A stretch of DNA of 64,000 nt, taken from positions 79,353 to 143,352 of the forward strand of contig SSMU01000010.1 of assembly GCA_004799545.1 (NCBI GenBank). Direction: 5' to 3'. The notes under the pieces were generated by a model that made no database searches, was not told the DNA's origin, and saw nothing but the letters and a program-made list of their open reading frames with translations. The stretch comes from Phenylobacterium sp. Lineage in GTDB: Bacteria; Pseudomonadota; Alphaproteobacteria; Caulobacterales; Caulobacteraceae. The position numbers were made by a program, and so were the translations under genes. Shown here piece after piece: positions 1 through 9,981 of this stretch (position 1 is its first letter; every line of letters starts with the position of its first letter).

Positions 1-2222
1 CGGTCGACGACGCCAAGGCCAACCAGGCGCTGAGCGCCCTGGCCCGCACCGAGCTGTTCGCCGACGAGAAGATCGAATTCCAGAACGGCGACCTGATCGT
101 CACCATCGTCGAGAACCCGATCATCAACCGGGTGCTGTTCGAGGGGAATTCGAGCCTCAAGGACGACAAGCTGAAGGACGAGGTGAGCGTCCGCCCGCGC
201 GGCATCTTCACCCGCGCCAAGGTGCAGTCCGACGTGGCGCGGATCCTCGAGCTCTACCGGCGCGCGGGGCGCATCTCGGCGACCATCACGCCGCAGATCG
301 TCGAGCTGCCGCAGAAGCGGGTCGACCTGATCTTCAAGATCGACGAGGGCCCGAAGAGCGGCATCCTCCGGGTCAACTTCCTCGGCAACAAGGCCTTCTC
401 CGACAACGACCTGCGCGGCGTCGTCGTGACCGAGGAATCCAAGTGGTACAAATTCTTCTCCACCAACGCGAACTACGATCCTGACCGGCTCGAGTACGAC
501 AAGGAGCAGCTGCGCAAGTTCTACCGCAACCGCGGCTACTACGACTTCCGGGTGATCTCTTCGGTCGCCGAGCTGTCGCCGGACAAGAACGGCTTCGCCG
601 TCACCTACACGGTGGAGGAGGGGCCTGAGTACAAGTTCGGCAAGGTGACCGTCGAGACCGAGCTGCAGAAGCTCGACAAGAACGTCCTGCAGTCGCTGGT
701 GCCGATCCACCAGGGCGAGATCTACGAGGACCAGCGGGTCGAACAGGCGACGGATTCGCTGACCTTCGCGGCGGGCGCCGCCGGCTTCGCCTTCGTTGAC
801 GTGCGGCCGCGCTTCGTGCGCCATCCGCAGAACGGCACCGTCGACGTGGTGTTCGACGTGAAGGAAGGCCCGCGGGTCTACATCGACCGCATCGACATCG
901 TCGGCAACACCCAGACCCTGGACTACGTCATTCGCCGCGAGATGAACGTGGCCGAGGGCGACGCCTACAACCGCGCCCTGGTTGACCGGTCGAAGGCGCA
1001 GGTCCGGGCGCTGGGCTTCTTCAAGAACGTCGACATCACCGAGACCCCCGGCTCGGCGCCCGACCGCACCGCCCTGCAGGTGAAGGTCGAGGAGCAGCCG
1101 ACCGGCGAGCTGTCGTTCAGCGCTGGCTATTCGTCGGTCGACCAGTTGGTGATCGACCTGGGCTTCACCGAGCGCAACTTCCGCGGCCGGGGCCAGGAGC
1201 TGCGGGCCCGGGTCTCGGTGGGCTCGCTGCAGCAGGACATCGACTTCTCGTTCACCGAGCCCAGGTTCGGCGGCCGTGACCTCTCGGTGGGCTCCGACGT
1301 CTACTACTACAAGTACGACCTGACCCAGTTCTCCTCCTATAAGGAGACCACCGTCGGGGCGAGCCTGCGGACCCAGTTCCCGCTGAGCCTCAATTCGCGC
1401 GGCTCGGTGCTCTACACCCTGCGCAGCGACGACGTGGAGATCGATCCGTCGCTCTGCGACCCGTCGCAGGAGCTGCTGTCGTTCTCGGTCTGCTCCGAGC
1501 GCGGCGCCTTCGTCACCTCGCTGATCGGCTACGGGGCGCGCATCGATCGCCGGAACGACCCGGTCAATCCGACCCGCGGCTTCAACATGGGCTTCAACCA
1601 GGACCTGGCGGGCTTTGGGGGCGATGTGAAGTACGTCCGCACCACCGGCGACGCCGGCTGGTACCACGGGTTCAGCAAGAACTTCATCCTCAGCGTCACC
1701 GGCTCGGCCGGCTTCGTCGGCGGCTGGGGCGGCGACCACGTGCGGATCAACGACCGCTTCTACGAGGGCGGCAACACCTTCCGCGGCTTCGAGACCGCCG
1801 GCATCGGCCCGCGCGACCTGAGCTTCGGCCGGACCGATGCGCTCGGCGCCAAGGCCTACGCCATCGGCCACGTGGAGCTGACGCTCCCGACCTATCTGCC
1901 GGAGCAGTACGGCATCAAGGCCGGCGTGTTCTCCGACTTCGGCACCGCCGGCGGCCTCGATCCGGTCGACAGGCTGGCCCCGGTGCTGGTCGATCCCAAC
2001 GACACGACCAAGGGCTTCGTGAAGGACGCCAATGGAAATCTGGTGCTGACCCGCAGCCCGGACATCCACGACGACTTCGGGCTGCGCGCTTCGGTCGGCT
2101 TGAGCATCTTCTGGAAATCGCCCATGGGTCCGCTCGAGTTCGACTTCAGCCAAGTTTTGGCCAAACAGCCCTACGACAAGACTGAACTTTTCAGGTTCTC
2201 CACCTCAACGCGGTTCAATTAG
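1..2222 (+). CDS. bamA: BamA outer-membrane assembly factor, 5' partial
   Basis: BamA is the core of the BAM complex, inserting beta-barrel proteins into the outer membrane. The frame is open from base 3, so the start, signal peptide and part of POTRA1 lie before the window; 739 residues remain. The N-terminal part shows successive POTRA repeats, and the last ~370 residues form the 16-strand Omp85 barrel, including the conserved loop-6 Arg-Gly-Phe motif (in TFRGFE). The protein ends in Arg-Phe-Asn, so the aromatic residue of the C-terminal beta-signal is penultimate rather than last. The next gene, 13 bases downstream, encodes an OmpH/Skp-like chaperone that would deliver barrels to BamA, followed by lipid A genes: the classical envelope cluster. 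Identity is very secure; only the start is missing. Confidence 0.97.
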   Translation, partial: VDDAKANQALSALARTELFADEKIEFQNGDLIVTIVENPIINRVLFEGNSSLKDDKLKDEVSVRPRGIFTRAKVQSDVARILELYRRAGRISATITPQIVELPQKRVDLIFKIDEGPKSGILRVNFLGNKAFSDNDLRGVVVTEESKWYKFFSTNANYDPDRLEYDKEQLRKFYRNRGYYDFRVISSVAELSPDKNGFAVTYTVEEGPEYKFGKVTVETELQKLDKNVLQSLVPIHQGEIYEDQRVEQATDSLTFAAGAAGFAFVDVRPRFVRHPQNGTVDVVFDVKEGPRVYIDRIDIVGNTQTLDYVIRREMNVAEGDAYNRALVDRSKAQVRALGFFKNVDITETPGSAPDRTALQVKVEEQPTGELSFSAGYSSVDQLVIDLGFTERNFRGRGQELRARVSVGSLQQDIDFSFTEPRFGGRDLSVGSDVYYYKYDLTQFSSYKETTVGASLRTQFPLSLNSRGSVLYTLRSDDVEIDPSLCDPSQELLSFSVCSERGAFVTSLIGYGARIDRRNDPVNPTRGFNMGFNQDLAGFGGDVKYVRTTGDAGWYHGFSKNFILSVTGSAGFVGGWGGDHVRINDRFYEGGNTFRGFETAGIGPRDLSFGRTDALGAKAYAIGHVELTLPTYLPEQYGIKAGVFSDFGTAGGLDPVDRLAPVLVDPNDTTKGFVKDANGNLVLTRSPDIHDDFGLRASVGLSIFWKSPMGPLEFDFSQVLAKQPYDKTELFRFSTSTRFN

Positions 2223-2235
2223 GTTTCATAGACAC

Positions 2236-2892
2236 ATGACCTTCAAACCCTTCGCCGCAGCCATGCTCGCGGCGGCCAGTACTCTCGCCCTGGGCTCGAG
2301 CGCCTTCGCTCAGGCCGCGGCCCAGTCGCCGGTGACCCACGGCCCGCCGGTCCCCGGCGTGTGCATCATCTCCGTCGAAGGCGCGATCGGCGGCTCGACC
2401 GTCGGCAAGTACGTCGAGACCCGGTTGCAGCAGATCGTGGCCCAAGTGCAGGCCGAGCTGAACGGCGAACGGGCCTCCATCGAGACCGAGGGCCGGACCC
2501 TGGAAGCCTCGCGTGGCACGCTCGACCAGAACACCCTCGAGCAGCGCGGCGCGGCCCTGCAGGTGCGCGCCAACGCCCTGCAACGGAAGGCCCAGCTGCG
2601 CGACCGCGAAGTGCAGGCCACCGAGCAGAAGGCCCTGCAGCGGGTCGGCGAGGAAATGGAGCCGCTGATCCGTCAGGTCTACCAGCAGAAGAGCTGCTCG
2701 CTGCTGCTGCAGCGCACGGCCGTGGTGCTCGGCAACCCGGCGATGGACATCACCCCGCAGGTGGTGGCCGCGCTGAACGCCAAGATCACCACCTTCGCCT
2801 TCGATCGCGAGCATCTGGACCAGGCCGCCACGGGCGGCGCGCCGCCGGTGACGACCGTCCCGACGACGCCGCGTCCGGCCACCCGCAAGTAA
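2236..2892 (+). CDS. OmpH/Skp-family periplasmic chaperone
   Basis: Predicted periplasmic chaperone of the OmpH (Skp) family, which holds unfolded outer-membrane proteins on their way to BAM. The 218-residue product starts with a clear Sec signal peptide, a hydrophobic Ala/Leu-rich segment ending in SSAFAQ around residue 26. The middle (about 55-150) is Gln-, Glu- and Arg-rich with heptad-like spacing, matching the long coiled-coil tentacles of Skp trimers. The C-terminal tail after about 195 is Pro/Thr-rich and probably disordered. The product is longer than E. coli Skp, as is common in alphaproteobacteria. It sits between bamA and lpxD, which supports the assignment. The family is clear; equivalence to Skp in client range is inferred. 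Confidence 0.9.
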   Translation: MTFKPFAAAMLAAASTLALGSSAFAQAAAQSPVTHGPPVPGVCIISVEGAIGGSTVGKYVETRLQQIVAQVQAELNGERASIETEGRTLEASRGTLDQNTLEQRGAALQVRANALQRKAQLRDREVQATEQKALQRVGEEMEPLIRQVYQQKSCSLLLQRTAVVLGNPAMDITPQVVAALNAKITTFAFDREHLDQAATGGAPPVTTVPTTPRPATRK

Positions 2893-2937
2893 TCGGGCCT
2901 TCCGTCGTGAGGCGCGCGGGTCGAGGATAGGGATTCC

Positions 2938-3957
2938 ATGCCCGATCCGCGCTTCTTCGAGGACCTCGGTCCCATCTCCCTGGCCGATCTGGCCGGGCTG
3001 AGCGGGGCTGAGCTCGCGCAATCCGGCGCGGCCCGCAAACAGGTCCGCGCCGTCTCGATCCTCAGCCGCGCCGAGGGTGACACCGTCACCTTCCTGTCTG
3101 ACCGCAAGCTGGCGCCCGAGCTGCAAGCGGCTAAGGCGGGCGCCTGCTTCGTGCCGCCGGACCTGGCGGACAGCGTCCCCGACGGCTGTGTCGCCCTCTT
3201 GACCCCGCGTCCGCAGGCCGCCTACGCCCTGGCGGCGCAGCGGCTGCATCGGCTGCGCACCACGCCCTCGGGCGTGGCGATCGCCGCCGACGTCGCGCTG
3301 GAGGACGGTGTCGAGCTGGCCCCCGGCGTGGTGATCGGACCCGGGGCGCGCATTGGCCGGGGCTCGCGCATCGGCGCCAACACGGTGATCGGGCCGGGCG
3401 TCGCCATCGGCCGCGACTGCGCCATCTCCGCGCGGGTGAGCCTGAGCTGCGCCCTGGTCGGCGACCGGGTCACGATCCTCGCGGGGGCGAGCATCGGCGA
3501 GGCCGGCTTCGGCGCAACCGTCGGGGCCCAGGGGCTGGTCGATATTCCGCAGCTCGGCCGCGTCATCCTGCAGGACGGCGTCACCGTCGGGGCCAACAGC
3601 TGCATCGACCGCGGGGCCTTCGACGACACCGTGGTCGGCGAGAACACCAAGATCGACAATCTGGTGCAGATCGCCCACAACGTCCGCGTGGGACGCAATT
3701 GCGTGATGGCCGCACACACCGGGATCTCCGGCAGTGTGACGATCGGCGATGGCGCGCAGCTCGGCGGCCGGGCCGGCATCGCCGACCACGTCACCATCGG
3801 CGCGGGCGCGCGGATCGGCGCCGCGGCCGGCGTGATGCGCGACGTCCCGGCCGGCGAGACCTGGGGCGGTTTCCCGGCGCAGCCCTTGAGGGGTTGGATG
3901 CGGGAGATCGCCTGGGTGAGGAAGATGTCCAACCGTCGAGGAGGAGCGGACCAATGA
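2938..3957 (+). CDS. lpxD: UDP-3-O-acylglucosamine N-acyltransferase LpxD
   Basis: LpxD transfers the second 3-hydroxyacyl chain, carried on ACP, to the 2-amino group of UDP-3-O-acyl-glucosamine, the third step of lipid A synthesis in the cytoplasm. The 339-residue product has the N-terminal LpxD-specific domain (about 1-110), followed by many hexapeptide repeats of the left-handed parallel beta-helix type. The catalytic His is seen as His247 in the stretch QIAHNVRVG. The C-terminal helix would complete the trimer. The stop codon overlaps the fabZ start (ATGA), so the genes are translationally coupled. The gene lies 45 bases after ompH. Length and motifs fit the family. Confidence 0.96.
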   Translation: MPDPRFFEDLGPISLADLAGLSGAELAQSGAARKQVRAVSILSRAEGDTVTFLSDRKLAPELQAAKAGACFVPPDLADSVPDGCVALLTPRPQAAYALAAQRLHRLRTTPSGVAIAADVALEDGVELAPGVVIGPGARIGRGSRIGANTVIGPGVAIGRDCAISARVSLSCALVGDRVTILAGASIGEAGFGATVGAQGLVDIPQLGRVILQDGVTVGANSCIDRGAFDDTVVGENTKIDNLVQIAHNVRVGRNCVMAAHTGISGSVTIGDGAQLGGRAGIADHVTIGAGARIGAAAGVMRDVPAGETWGGFPAQPLRGWMREIAWVRKMSNRRGGADQ

Positions 3958-4427
3958 GCCGCAAAGCGCCGACGGCCGAGGACGACACCCAGATCGACAT
4001 CACCGAGATCCTCGCCCGGATCCCGCACCGCTTCCCGTTCCTGCTGGTCGACCGCTGCGAGGACTATCGGCCCAACCAGTCGATCGTCGGCATCAAGTGC
4101 GTGACCGTGAACGAGCCGTTTTTCCAGGGCCACTTCCCCGACTATCCGGTGATGCCCGGCGTGCTGATCGTCGAGGCCCTGGCCCAGACCGGCGCGGTGC
4201 TGATGTCGAAGTCGCTGGACGTCGACGTCGGCGGCAAGGCGATCTTCTTCATGTCGCTGGACAACTGCCGTTTCCGTGCGCCGGTGCGGCCGGGCGCGGT
4301 GATCCGTCTCAACGTCGAAGTGCTGCGGGCCCGCGGCGACGTCTTCAAGTTTCGCGGCAAGGCCGTGGTGGACGAGAAGGTCGCGGCCGAAGCGGAGTTC
4401 GCCGCCATGGTGGTCGAGACCCAGTGA
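3954..4427 (+). CDS. fabZ: 3-hydroxyacyl-ACP dehydratase FabZ
   Basis: FabZ dehydrates 3-hydroxyacyl-ACP to trans-2-enoyl-ACP in type II fatty acid synthesis, and competes with LpxA/LpxD for hydroxyacyl-ACP. The start is the ATG inside the ATGA junction with lpxD; the frame is open further upstream, but that lies within lpxD. The 157-residue product has a single hot-dog fold. The catalytic pair is visible as His60 in [11 protein letters not shown] and Glu74 in VLIVEAL. The N-terminal helix with [12 protein letters not shown] is typical of FabZ rather than FabA. The stop overlaps a GTG start of lpxA (GTGA). Location between lpxD and lpxA is the usual proteobacterial arrangement. Confidence 0.96.
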   Translation: MSRKAPTAEDDTQIDITEILARIPHRFPFLLVDRCEDYRPNQSIVGIKCVTVNEPFFQGHFPDYPVMPGVLIVEALAQTGAVLMSKSLDVDVGGKAIFFMSLDNCRFRAPVRPGAVIRLNVEVLRARGDVFKFRGKAVVDEKVAAEAEFAAMVVETQ

Positions 4428-5221
4428 GCATCGCGATCCATCCGACCGCTATCGTCGCCAAGGGGGCCGAGCTGGCCGGCGGCGTCTCCATCGGTCCGTT
4501 CTGCGTGATCGGTGAGCACGTGAAGATCGGGGCGCGTACCGAGGTCCTGGCCCATGTTGTCATAGAGGGCCACACCCGCGTCGGGGCGGACTGCATGGTG
4601 CGCAATTTCACCAACCTGGGCGGCCCCCCCCACCACACGGGCTACCGGGGCGAGCCGACCGAGCTGATCATCGGCGACCGCAACAAAATCTGGGAACACG
4701 TGACGATGCATATCGGCACGCCCGATGGCGGGGGCGTCACCCGTGTCGGCGACGATGGCATGTTCATGGCGACCTCCCACGTCGGTCACGACTCCTACGT
4801 CGGCGACAATGTGATCCTGGCGCACTCCGCGACGCTCGGCGGTCACGTGCATATCGGTGACTTCGTGATGGTGAGCGGCCTAGCGGCTGTGCATCAGTAC
4901 TGCCGCGTCGGCCGCTACTCGTTCATCGGCGGGTTGGCCGCGGTGACCAAGGATGTGATCCCTTACGGACTCGTCTGGGGAAACCACGCCCACCTCGAGG
5001 GCCTCAACCTTGTCGGTCTGAAGCGCCGCAACTTCGACCGCGAAACGATCAGCGCCCTGCGCTCCGCCTACCGGCTGCTGTTCGCCGAGGAAGGCACCTT
5101 CCAGGAGCGAGTCGATGACACGGCGACGACCTTCGGCCAGAGCACGCCGGTGATGGAGATTATCGAGTTCATCCGCGCCGACGCCAGCCGGCCGCTCTGC
5201 CTGCCCGAACGCGAAGTGTGA
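4424..5221 (+). CDS. lpxA: UDP-N-acetylglucosamine acyltransferase LpxA
   Basis: LpxA performs the first committed lipid A step, moving a 3-hydroxyacyl chain from ACP to the 3-OH of UDP-GlcNAc. I place the start at GTG 4424, overlapping the fabZ stop as GTGA; it begins [10 protein letters not shown], exactly where LpxA proteins normally begin. The 265-residue product consists of hexapeptide repeats (about 1-190), then an alpha-helical C-terminal domain with the family motif LVGLKRRNF. The catalytic His is His122 in [12 protein letters not shown]. Its stop overlaps the lpxI start. Length and motif content are fully typical. Confidence 0.96.
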   Translation: MSIAIHPTAIVAKGAELAGGVSIGPFCVIGEHVKIGARTEVLAHVVIEGHTRVGADCMVRNFTNLGGPPHHTGYRGEPTELIIGDRNKIWEHVTMHIGTPDGGGVTRVGDDGMFMATSHVGHDSYVGDNVILAHSATLGGHVHIGDFVMVSGLAAVHQYCRVGRYSFIGGLAAVTKDVIPYGLVWGNHAHLEGLNLVGLKRRNFDRETISALRSAYRLLFAEEGTFQERVDDTATTFGQSTPVMEIIEFIRADASRPLCLPEREV

Positions 5222-6060
5222 TGGACAAGCTCGGCCTGATCGCCGGCGGCGGCGGTCTGCCAGCCGAGATCGCGGATCATTGCCAGCGCGTCGGGCGGCC
5301 GTTTTTCGTCATCCGCCTGAAGGGGTTCGCCGGCGTCGAGGTGGCGGGTTTCCCCGGCGCCGACGTGGGCCTGGCCGAGCTCGGCAAGTGCATCCGGCTG
5401 CTCAAGCGCGAAGGCTGCAGTTCCGTCTGCCTGGCCGGGACGGTCAGTCGGCCGGATTTCTCGACCCTGATCCCGGACGGGCGCGGCCTCCTGGCATTGC
5501 CGGGCGCCATCCGCGCGGCGCGCCAGGGCGACGACGCCCTGCTGCGGTTCCTGGTCGGCGAGTTCGAGAAGGAGGGCCTGCTGGTCGAGGGCGCCCATGA
5601 GGTGACCGACGACCTGACCCTGCCCGCGGGGCCGCTCGGCGCCCATGCCGCCGGCGAGGCGCACATGGCCGACGTCATCCGCGCCATGGAGGTCGCCCGC
5701 GCCATCGGCCAACAGGACATCGGCCAGGCCGCCGTGGTCTGCCGCGGCCTGGTGCTGGGCGTCGAGGCCCAGGAGGGCACCGCGGCCCTGCTGCAACGGG
5801 TCGCCGGCCTGCCGCAAGCCCTGCGCGGCGGCGCGGGAGCCCGGGCCGGCGTGCTCGCCAAGGCGCCGAAGCCGATCCAGGAGGTGCGCGTCGACATGCC
5901 GGTGATCGGGCCGGAGACCATCGCCGCCGCCGCCCGGGCGGGCCTGGCCGGTGTCGTGGGCGAGGCGGACCGGCTGCTGGTGCTGGACCGCGCCGCGACC
6001 ATCGCTGCGGCCGATACGCTGGGCCTGTTCATCCTGGGCCTGGAGCCCGACCCGACGTGA
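5221..6060 (+). CDS. lpxI: UDP-2,3-diacylglucosamine pyrophosphatase LpxI
   Basis: LpxI hydrolyses UDP-2,3-diacylglucosamine to lipid X, and replaces LpxH in most alphaproteobacteria. The product (279 residues from ATG 5221) begins DKLGLIAGGGGLPAEIADHC, the typical glycine-rich LpxI (DUF1009) N-terminus. The C-terminal domain carries KAPKPIQEVRVDMPVIGPET, also diagnostic. A GTG directly before the ATG (5218) could add one residue; I prefer the ATG, which gives a TGATG junction with lpxA. It lies between lpxA and lpxB, so the whole lipid A segment from acylation to disaccharide formation is contiguous. No lpxH is seen in the window. Confidence 0.94.
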   Translation: MDKLGLIAGGGGLPAEIADHCQRVGRPFFVIRLKGFAGVEVAGFPGADVGLAELGKCIRLLKREGCSSVCLAGTVSRPDFSTLIPDGRGLLALPGAIRAARQGDDALLRFLVGEFEKEGLLVEGAHEVTDDLTLPAGPLGAHAAGEAHMADVIRAMEVARAIGQQDIGQAAVVCRGLVLGVEAQEGTAALLQRVAGLPQALRGGAGARAGVLAKAPKPIQEVRVDMPVIGPETIAAAARAGLAGVVGEADRLLVLDRAATIAAADTLGLFILGLEPDPT

Positions 6061-7222
6061 AGCCGCTCACCGTCATGCTGGTGGCCGCCGAGGCCTCCGG
6101 CGACGATCGCGGGGCGGGCCTGGCGCGGGCCTTGAAGGCGTGGCTGGGCGAGGGTGTGCGGTTCGTGGGCGTCGGCGGGGCGCGGATGGCGGCGGAGGGG
6201 GTGCAGAGTCCCTTCGACATCGCCGAGCTTTCCATTCTCGGCCTCTGGGAGGGCCTGCTCGCCTATCCCCGCGTGGTGCGCCGCGCCGACCAGACCGCGG
6301 CCCTGGCGGTGCGCGAGCGGCCCGACGTGGTGGTGCTGATCGATTCCTGGGGCTTCACCCTGCGCGTGGCCCAGCGCCTGCGGAAGGCGATGCCGGGGCT
6401 GCCGCTGATCAAGTACGTGGGACCGCAGGTCTGGGCGACGCGGCCGGGCCGGGCGAAGACCCTGGCCGGGGCCGTCGACCACCTGCTCTCCATCCACGCC
6501 TTCGACGCCCCCTTTTTCGAGGCCGCGGGCCTCCCGGTGAGCTTCGTCGGCAACGCCGCCCTGACGCTGGACTTTTCCAAGGCCGATCCCGGGCGGCTTC
6601 GCCAGCGGATCGGGGCCGCCGCCGACGAGCCGATCCTGCTGGTCATGCCCGGCAGTCGCCCCGGCGAGATCGCCCGCGTGCTGCCGGCCTTCGAAGCCGC
6701 GGTGAACATCCTGAAGGCGCAACGCCCCGGGCTGCGCGTGGTCGTGCCGGCCGCGCCGACGGTGGCCGATGTGGTCAAGTCGCAGGTCGCCGGATGGCCG
6801 CACCGCGCCACTGTGCTGGAAGGCGAAGCGGCCAAGCTCGACGCCATGAAGGCCGCGACCGTGGCGCTCGCCTGCTCCGGAACGGTCACCACGGAGCTGG
6901 CGCTGGCCGGCGTTCCCATGGTGGTCGGCTATCGGCTGGGACCGCTGACGCACGCGATCCTCAAGCGCCTGATCCGCACCAAGTACATCACCCTGTTCAA
7001 CATCGCTGCCCAGGCCTTCATCGCGCCGGAGCTGGTGCAGGACGACTGCAACGGTCCGAACCTGGCGCGCGAGCTGGCGCTGCGCCTCGACGACCCGGCG
7101 TTGCGGGCGCGTCAGGTGGCGGCCCAGAACGCCGCGCTCGACAAGATGGGGCGCGGCGGCCCCGATCCCTCGGAGGCCGCGGCGGGGGCCGTCCTGGATA
7201 TCCTGAAGACGAGGGCGGGGGG

Positions 7223-7226
<4 letters not shown>
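6057..7226 (+). CDS. lpxB: Lipid-A-disaccharide synthase LpxB
   Basis: LpxB condenses lipid X with UDP-2,3-diacylglucosamine to form the lipid A disaccharide at the inner face of the inner membrane (GT19 family). The GTG start overlaps the lpxI stop as GTGA. The 389-residue product shows the N-terminal motif [17 protein letters not shown], the membrane-associated stretch [14 protein letters not shown], and the nucleotide-sugar binding segments [10 protein letters not shown] and [14 protein letters not shown]. It ends the left envelope operon. Its TAG stop shares the four bases CTAG with the stop of the convergent gltA, leaving no room for a dedicated terminator. Confidence 0.96.
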
Positions 7227-8506
<1,280 letters not shown>

Positions 8507-8562
8507 GCGGGATCCCCTACTCGAAAGAATGAAACGCCTGTTTCGATCGGCCTTATAACGCT

Positions 8563-9981
8563 TTACCGCACCAGCGAAAGAGCGTCGTCGAGGCGGCCGA
8601 GGCTTTCGTCCTTCCCCAACGACACCAGGGTGCCGGCCAGGTCGGGCGCGGGCGATCCGCCGCCCAGCACCATGCGCAGCGGCGCGCCGAACTTGCCGAT
8701 GCCCACGCCTTCGCGTTCGGCGAACGCGCGGATGCGGGCTTCAAGCGCCGGGACGTCCCAGTCGGACGCCGTCGCCAGGTCGTCCCGCAAGCGGGTGAGG
8801 CGGTCGTGGACCTCTTCGGTGAGCATCGCTGCGCCCTTCTCGGGCAGCTCCAAGGGCCGGGTCCTGAGCACGAAGACCAGGGCGTCGGCGAGGTCGAGCA
8901 GGGTCTTGGCGCCGTCGCGCACCAGGGGGATGGTCCGCTCGATCAGGGCGGCGTCGGTGCTCTTCAGCTTCCAGTCGCGGCTCTCGAGGATCGGGACGAC
9001 GAGGGCGACCAGCCGGGCCGGTTCCGCCTCGCGGATGTAGTGGTTGTTGAGGTGGTTGAGCTTGTCCCAGTCGAGGCGGGCCGGGGCGCTGACCACGTGG
9101 GCGATGTCGAACCACTCCACGGCCTGGTCGTCGGAGAAGATCTCGTCGTCGCCGTGGCCCCAGCCGAGCTTGGCCAGGTAGTTGCGCATGGCCTCGGGCA
9201 GATACCCCATATCCGCAAACTCAGAGACGGCTTGGGCGCCGTGGCGCTTGGAGAGCTTGGCGCCGTCGGGCCCGTGGATCAGCGGCAGGTGCGCCCAGAC
9301 CGGCGCGTCCCAGCCGAGGCCCTGGTAGATTAGGGTCTGGCGGGCGGCGTTGTTCAGGTGGTCGTCGCCGCGGATCACGTGGCTGACGCCCATCTCGTGG
9401 TCGTCGACCACCACGGCGAGGTTGTAGGTCGGCGAGCCGTCGGTGCGCAGCAGGATGAGGTCGTCGAGGTTGGCGTTCTGGAAGCGGACCTGGCCCTTCA
9501 CCTGGTCGTCGACGATGGTGTCGCCGTCGAGCGGGGCCTTGAGGCGCACCACGAAGGGGCGGTCCGGCGCGTCGTTGGGGCTGAGGTCGCGCCAGGGCGA
9601 ACGGACGACGCGCCCCTCGGCGCGGGCGGCCTCGCGCTCGGCGTCGAGCTCCTCGGGCGTCATGTAGTCCTTGTAGGCCGCGCCGCGGGCCAGCATCTGC
9701 TCCACCGCCGCCCGGTGGCGGTCGGCGCGGGCGAACTGGAACACCGGCGTCTCGTCGGCCTCCAGGCCCAGCCACTTCAGGCCGTCGAAGATCACCTGCA
9801 CGGCCGCCTCGGTGGAGCGCTCGCGGTCGGTGTCTTCGATGCGCAGCAGGAACTTGCCGCCGGTGTGACGGGCGTAAAGCCAGTTGAAAAGCGCCGTCCG
9901 GGCCGTGCCTATGTGCATCATGCCGGTGGGAGACGGGGCGATCCGGGTGACGACAGGGCCGGGACGAGAATTGGCGGGCAT
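8563..9981 (-). CDS. gltX: Glutamyl-tRNA synthetase
   Basis: GltX charges tRNA(Glu) (and in many alphaproteobacteria also tRNA(Gln)) with glutamate. I start at ATG 9981, giving 472 residues beginning [19 protein letters not shown]; an in-frame extension to 10044 exists but would place about 20 low-complexity residues before the normal N-terminus. The class I signatures are clear: HIGT in the form [18 protein letters not shown] and KLSKRHGA (the KMSKS loop). The C-terminal anticodon-binding helical domain follows. The start codon overlaps the divergent comEC start by two bases, so the promoters of both must lie inside the neighbouring gene or further upstream. Possible co-transcription with gltA. 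Confidence 0.96.
   Translation of the reverse strand: MPANSRPGPVVTRIAPSPTGMMHIGTARTALFNWLYARHTGGKFLLRIEDTDRERSTEAAVQVIFDGLKWLGLEADETPVFQFARADRHRAAVEQMLARGAAYKDYMTPEELDAEREAARAEGRVVRSPWRDLSPNDAPDRPFVVRLKAPLDGDTIVDDQVKGQVRFQNANLDDLILLRTDGSPTYNLAVVVDDHEMGVSHVIRGDDHLNNAARQTLIYQGLGWDAPVWAHLPLIHGPDGAKLSKRHGAQAVSEFADMGYLPEAMRNYLAKLGWGHGDDEIFSDDQAVEWFDIAHVVSAPARLDWDKLNHLNNHYIREAEPARLVALVVPILESRDWKLKSTDAALIERTIPLVRDGAKTLLDLADALVFVLRTRPLELPEKGAAMLTEEVHDRLTRLRDDLATASDWDVPALEARIRAFAEREGVGIGKFGAPLRMVLGGGSPAPDLAGTLVSLGKDESLGRLDDALSLVR

Noticed and set aside
2215..3954. A 579-codon minus-strand frame opposite ompH and lpxD
   Set aside because: Low-complexity Ala/Gly/Asp/Arg composition without any family motif, fully opposite well-supported genes.
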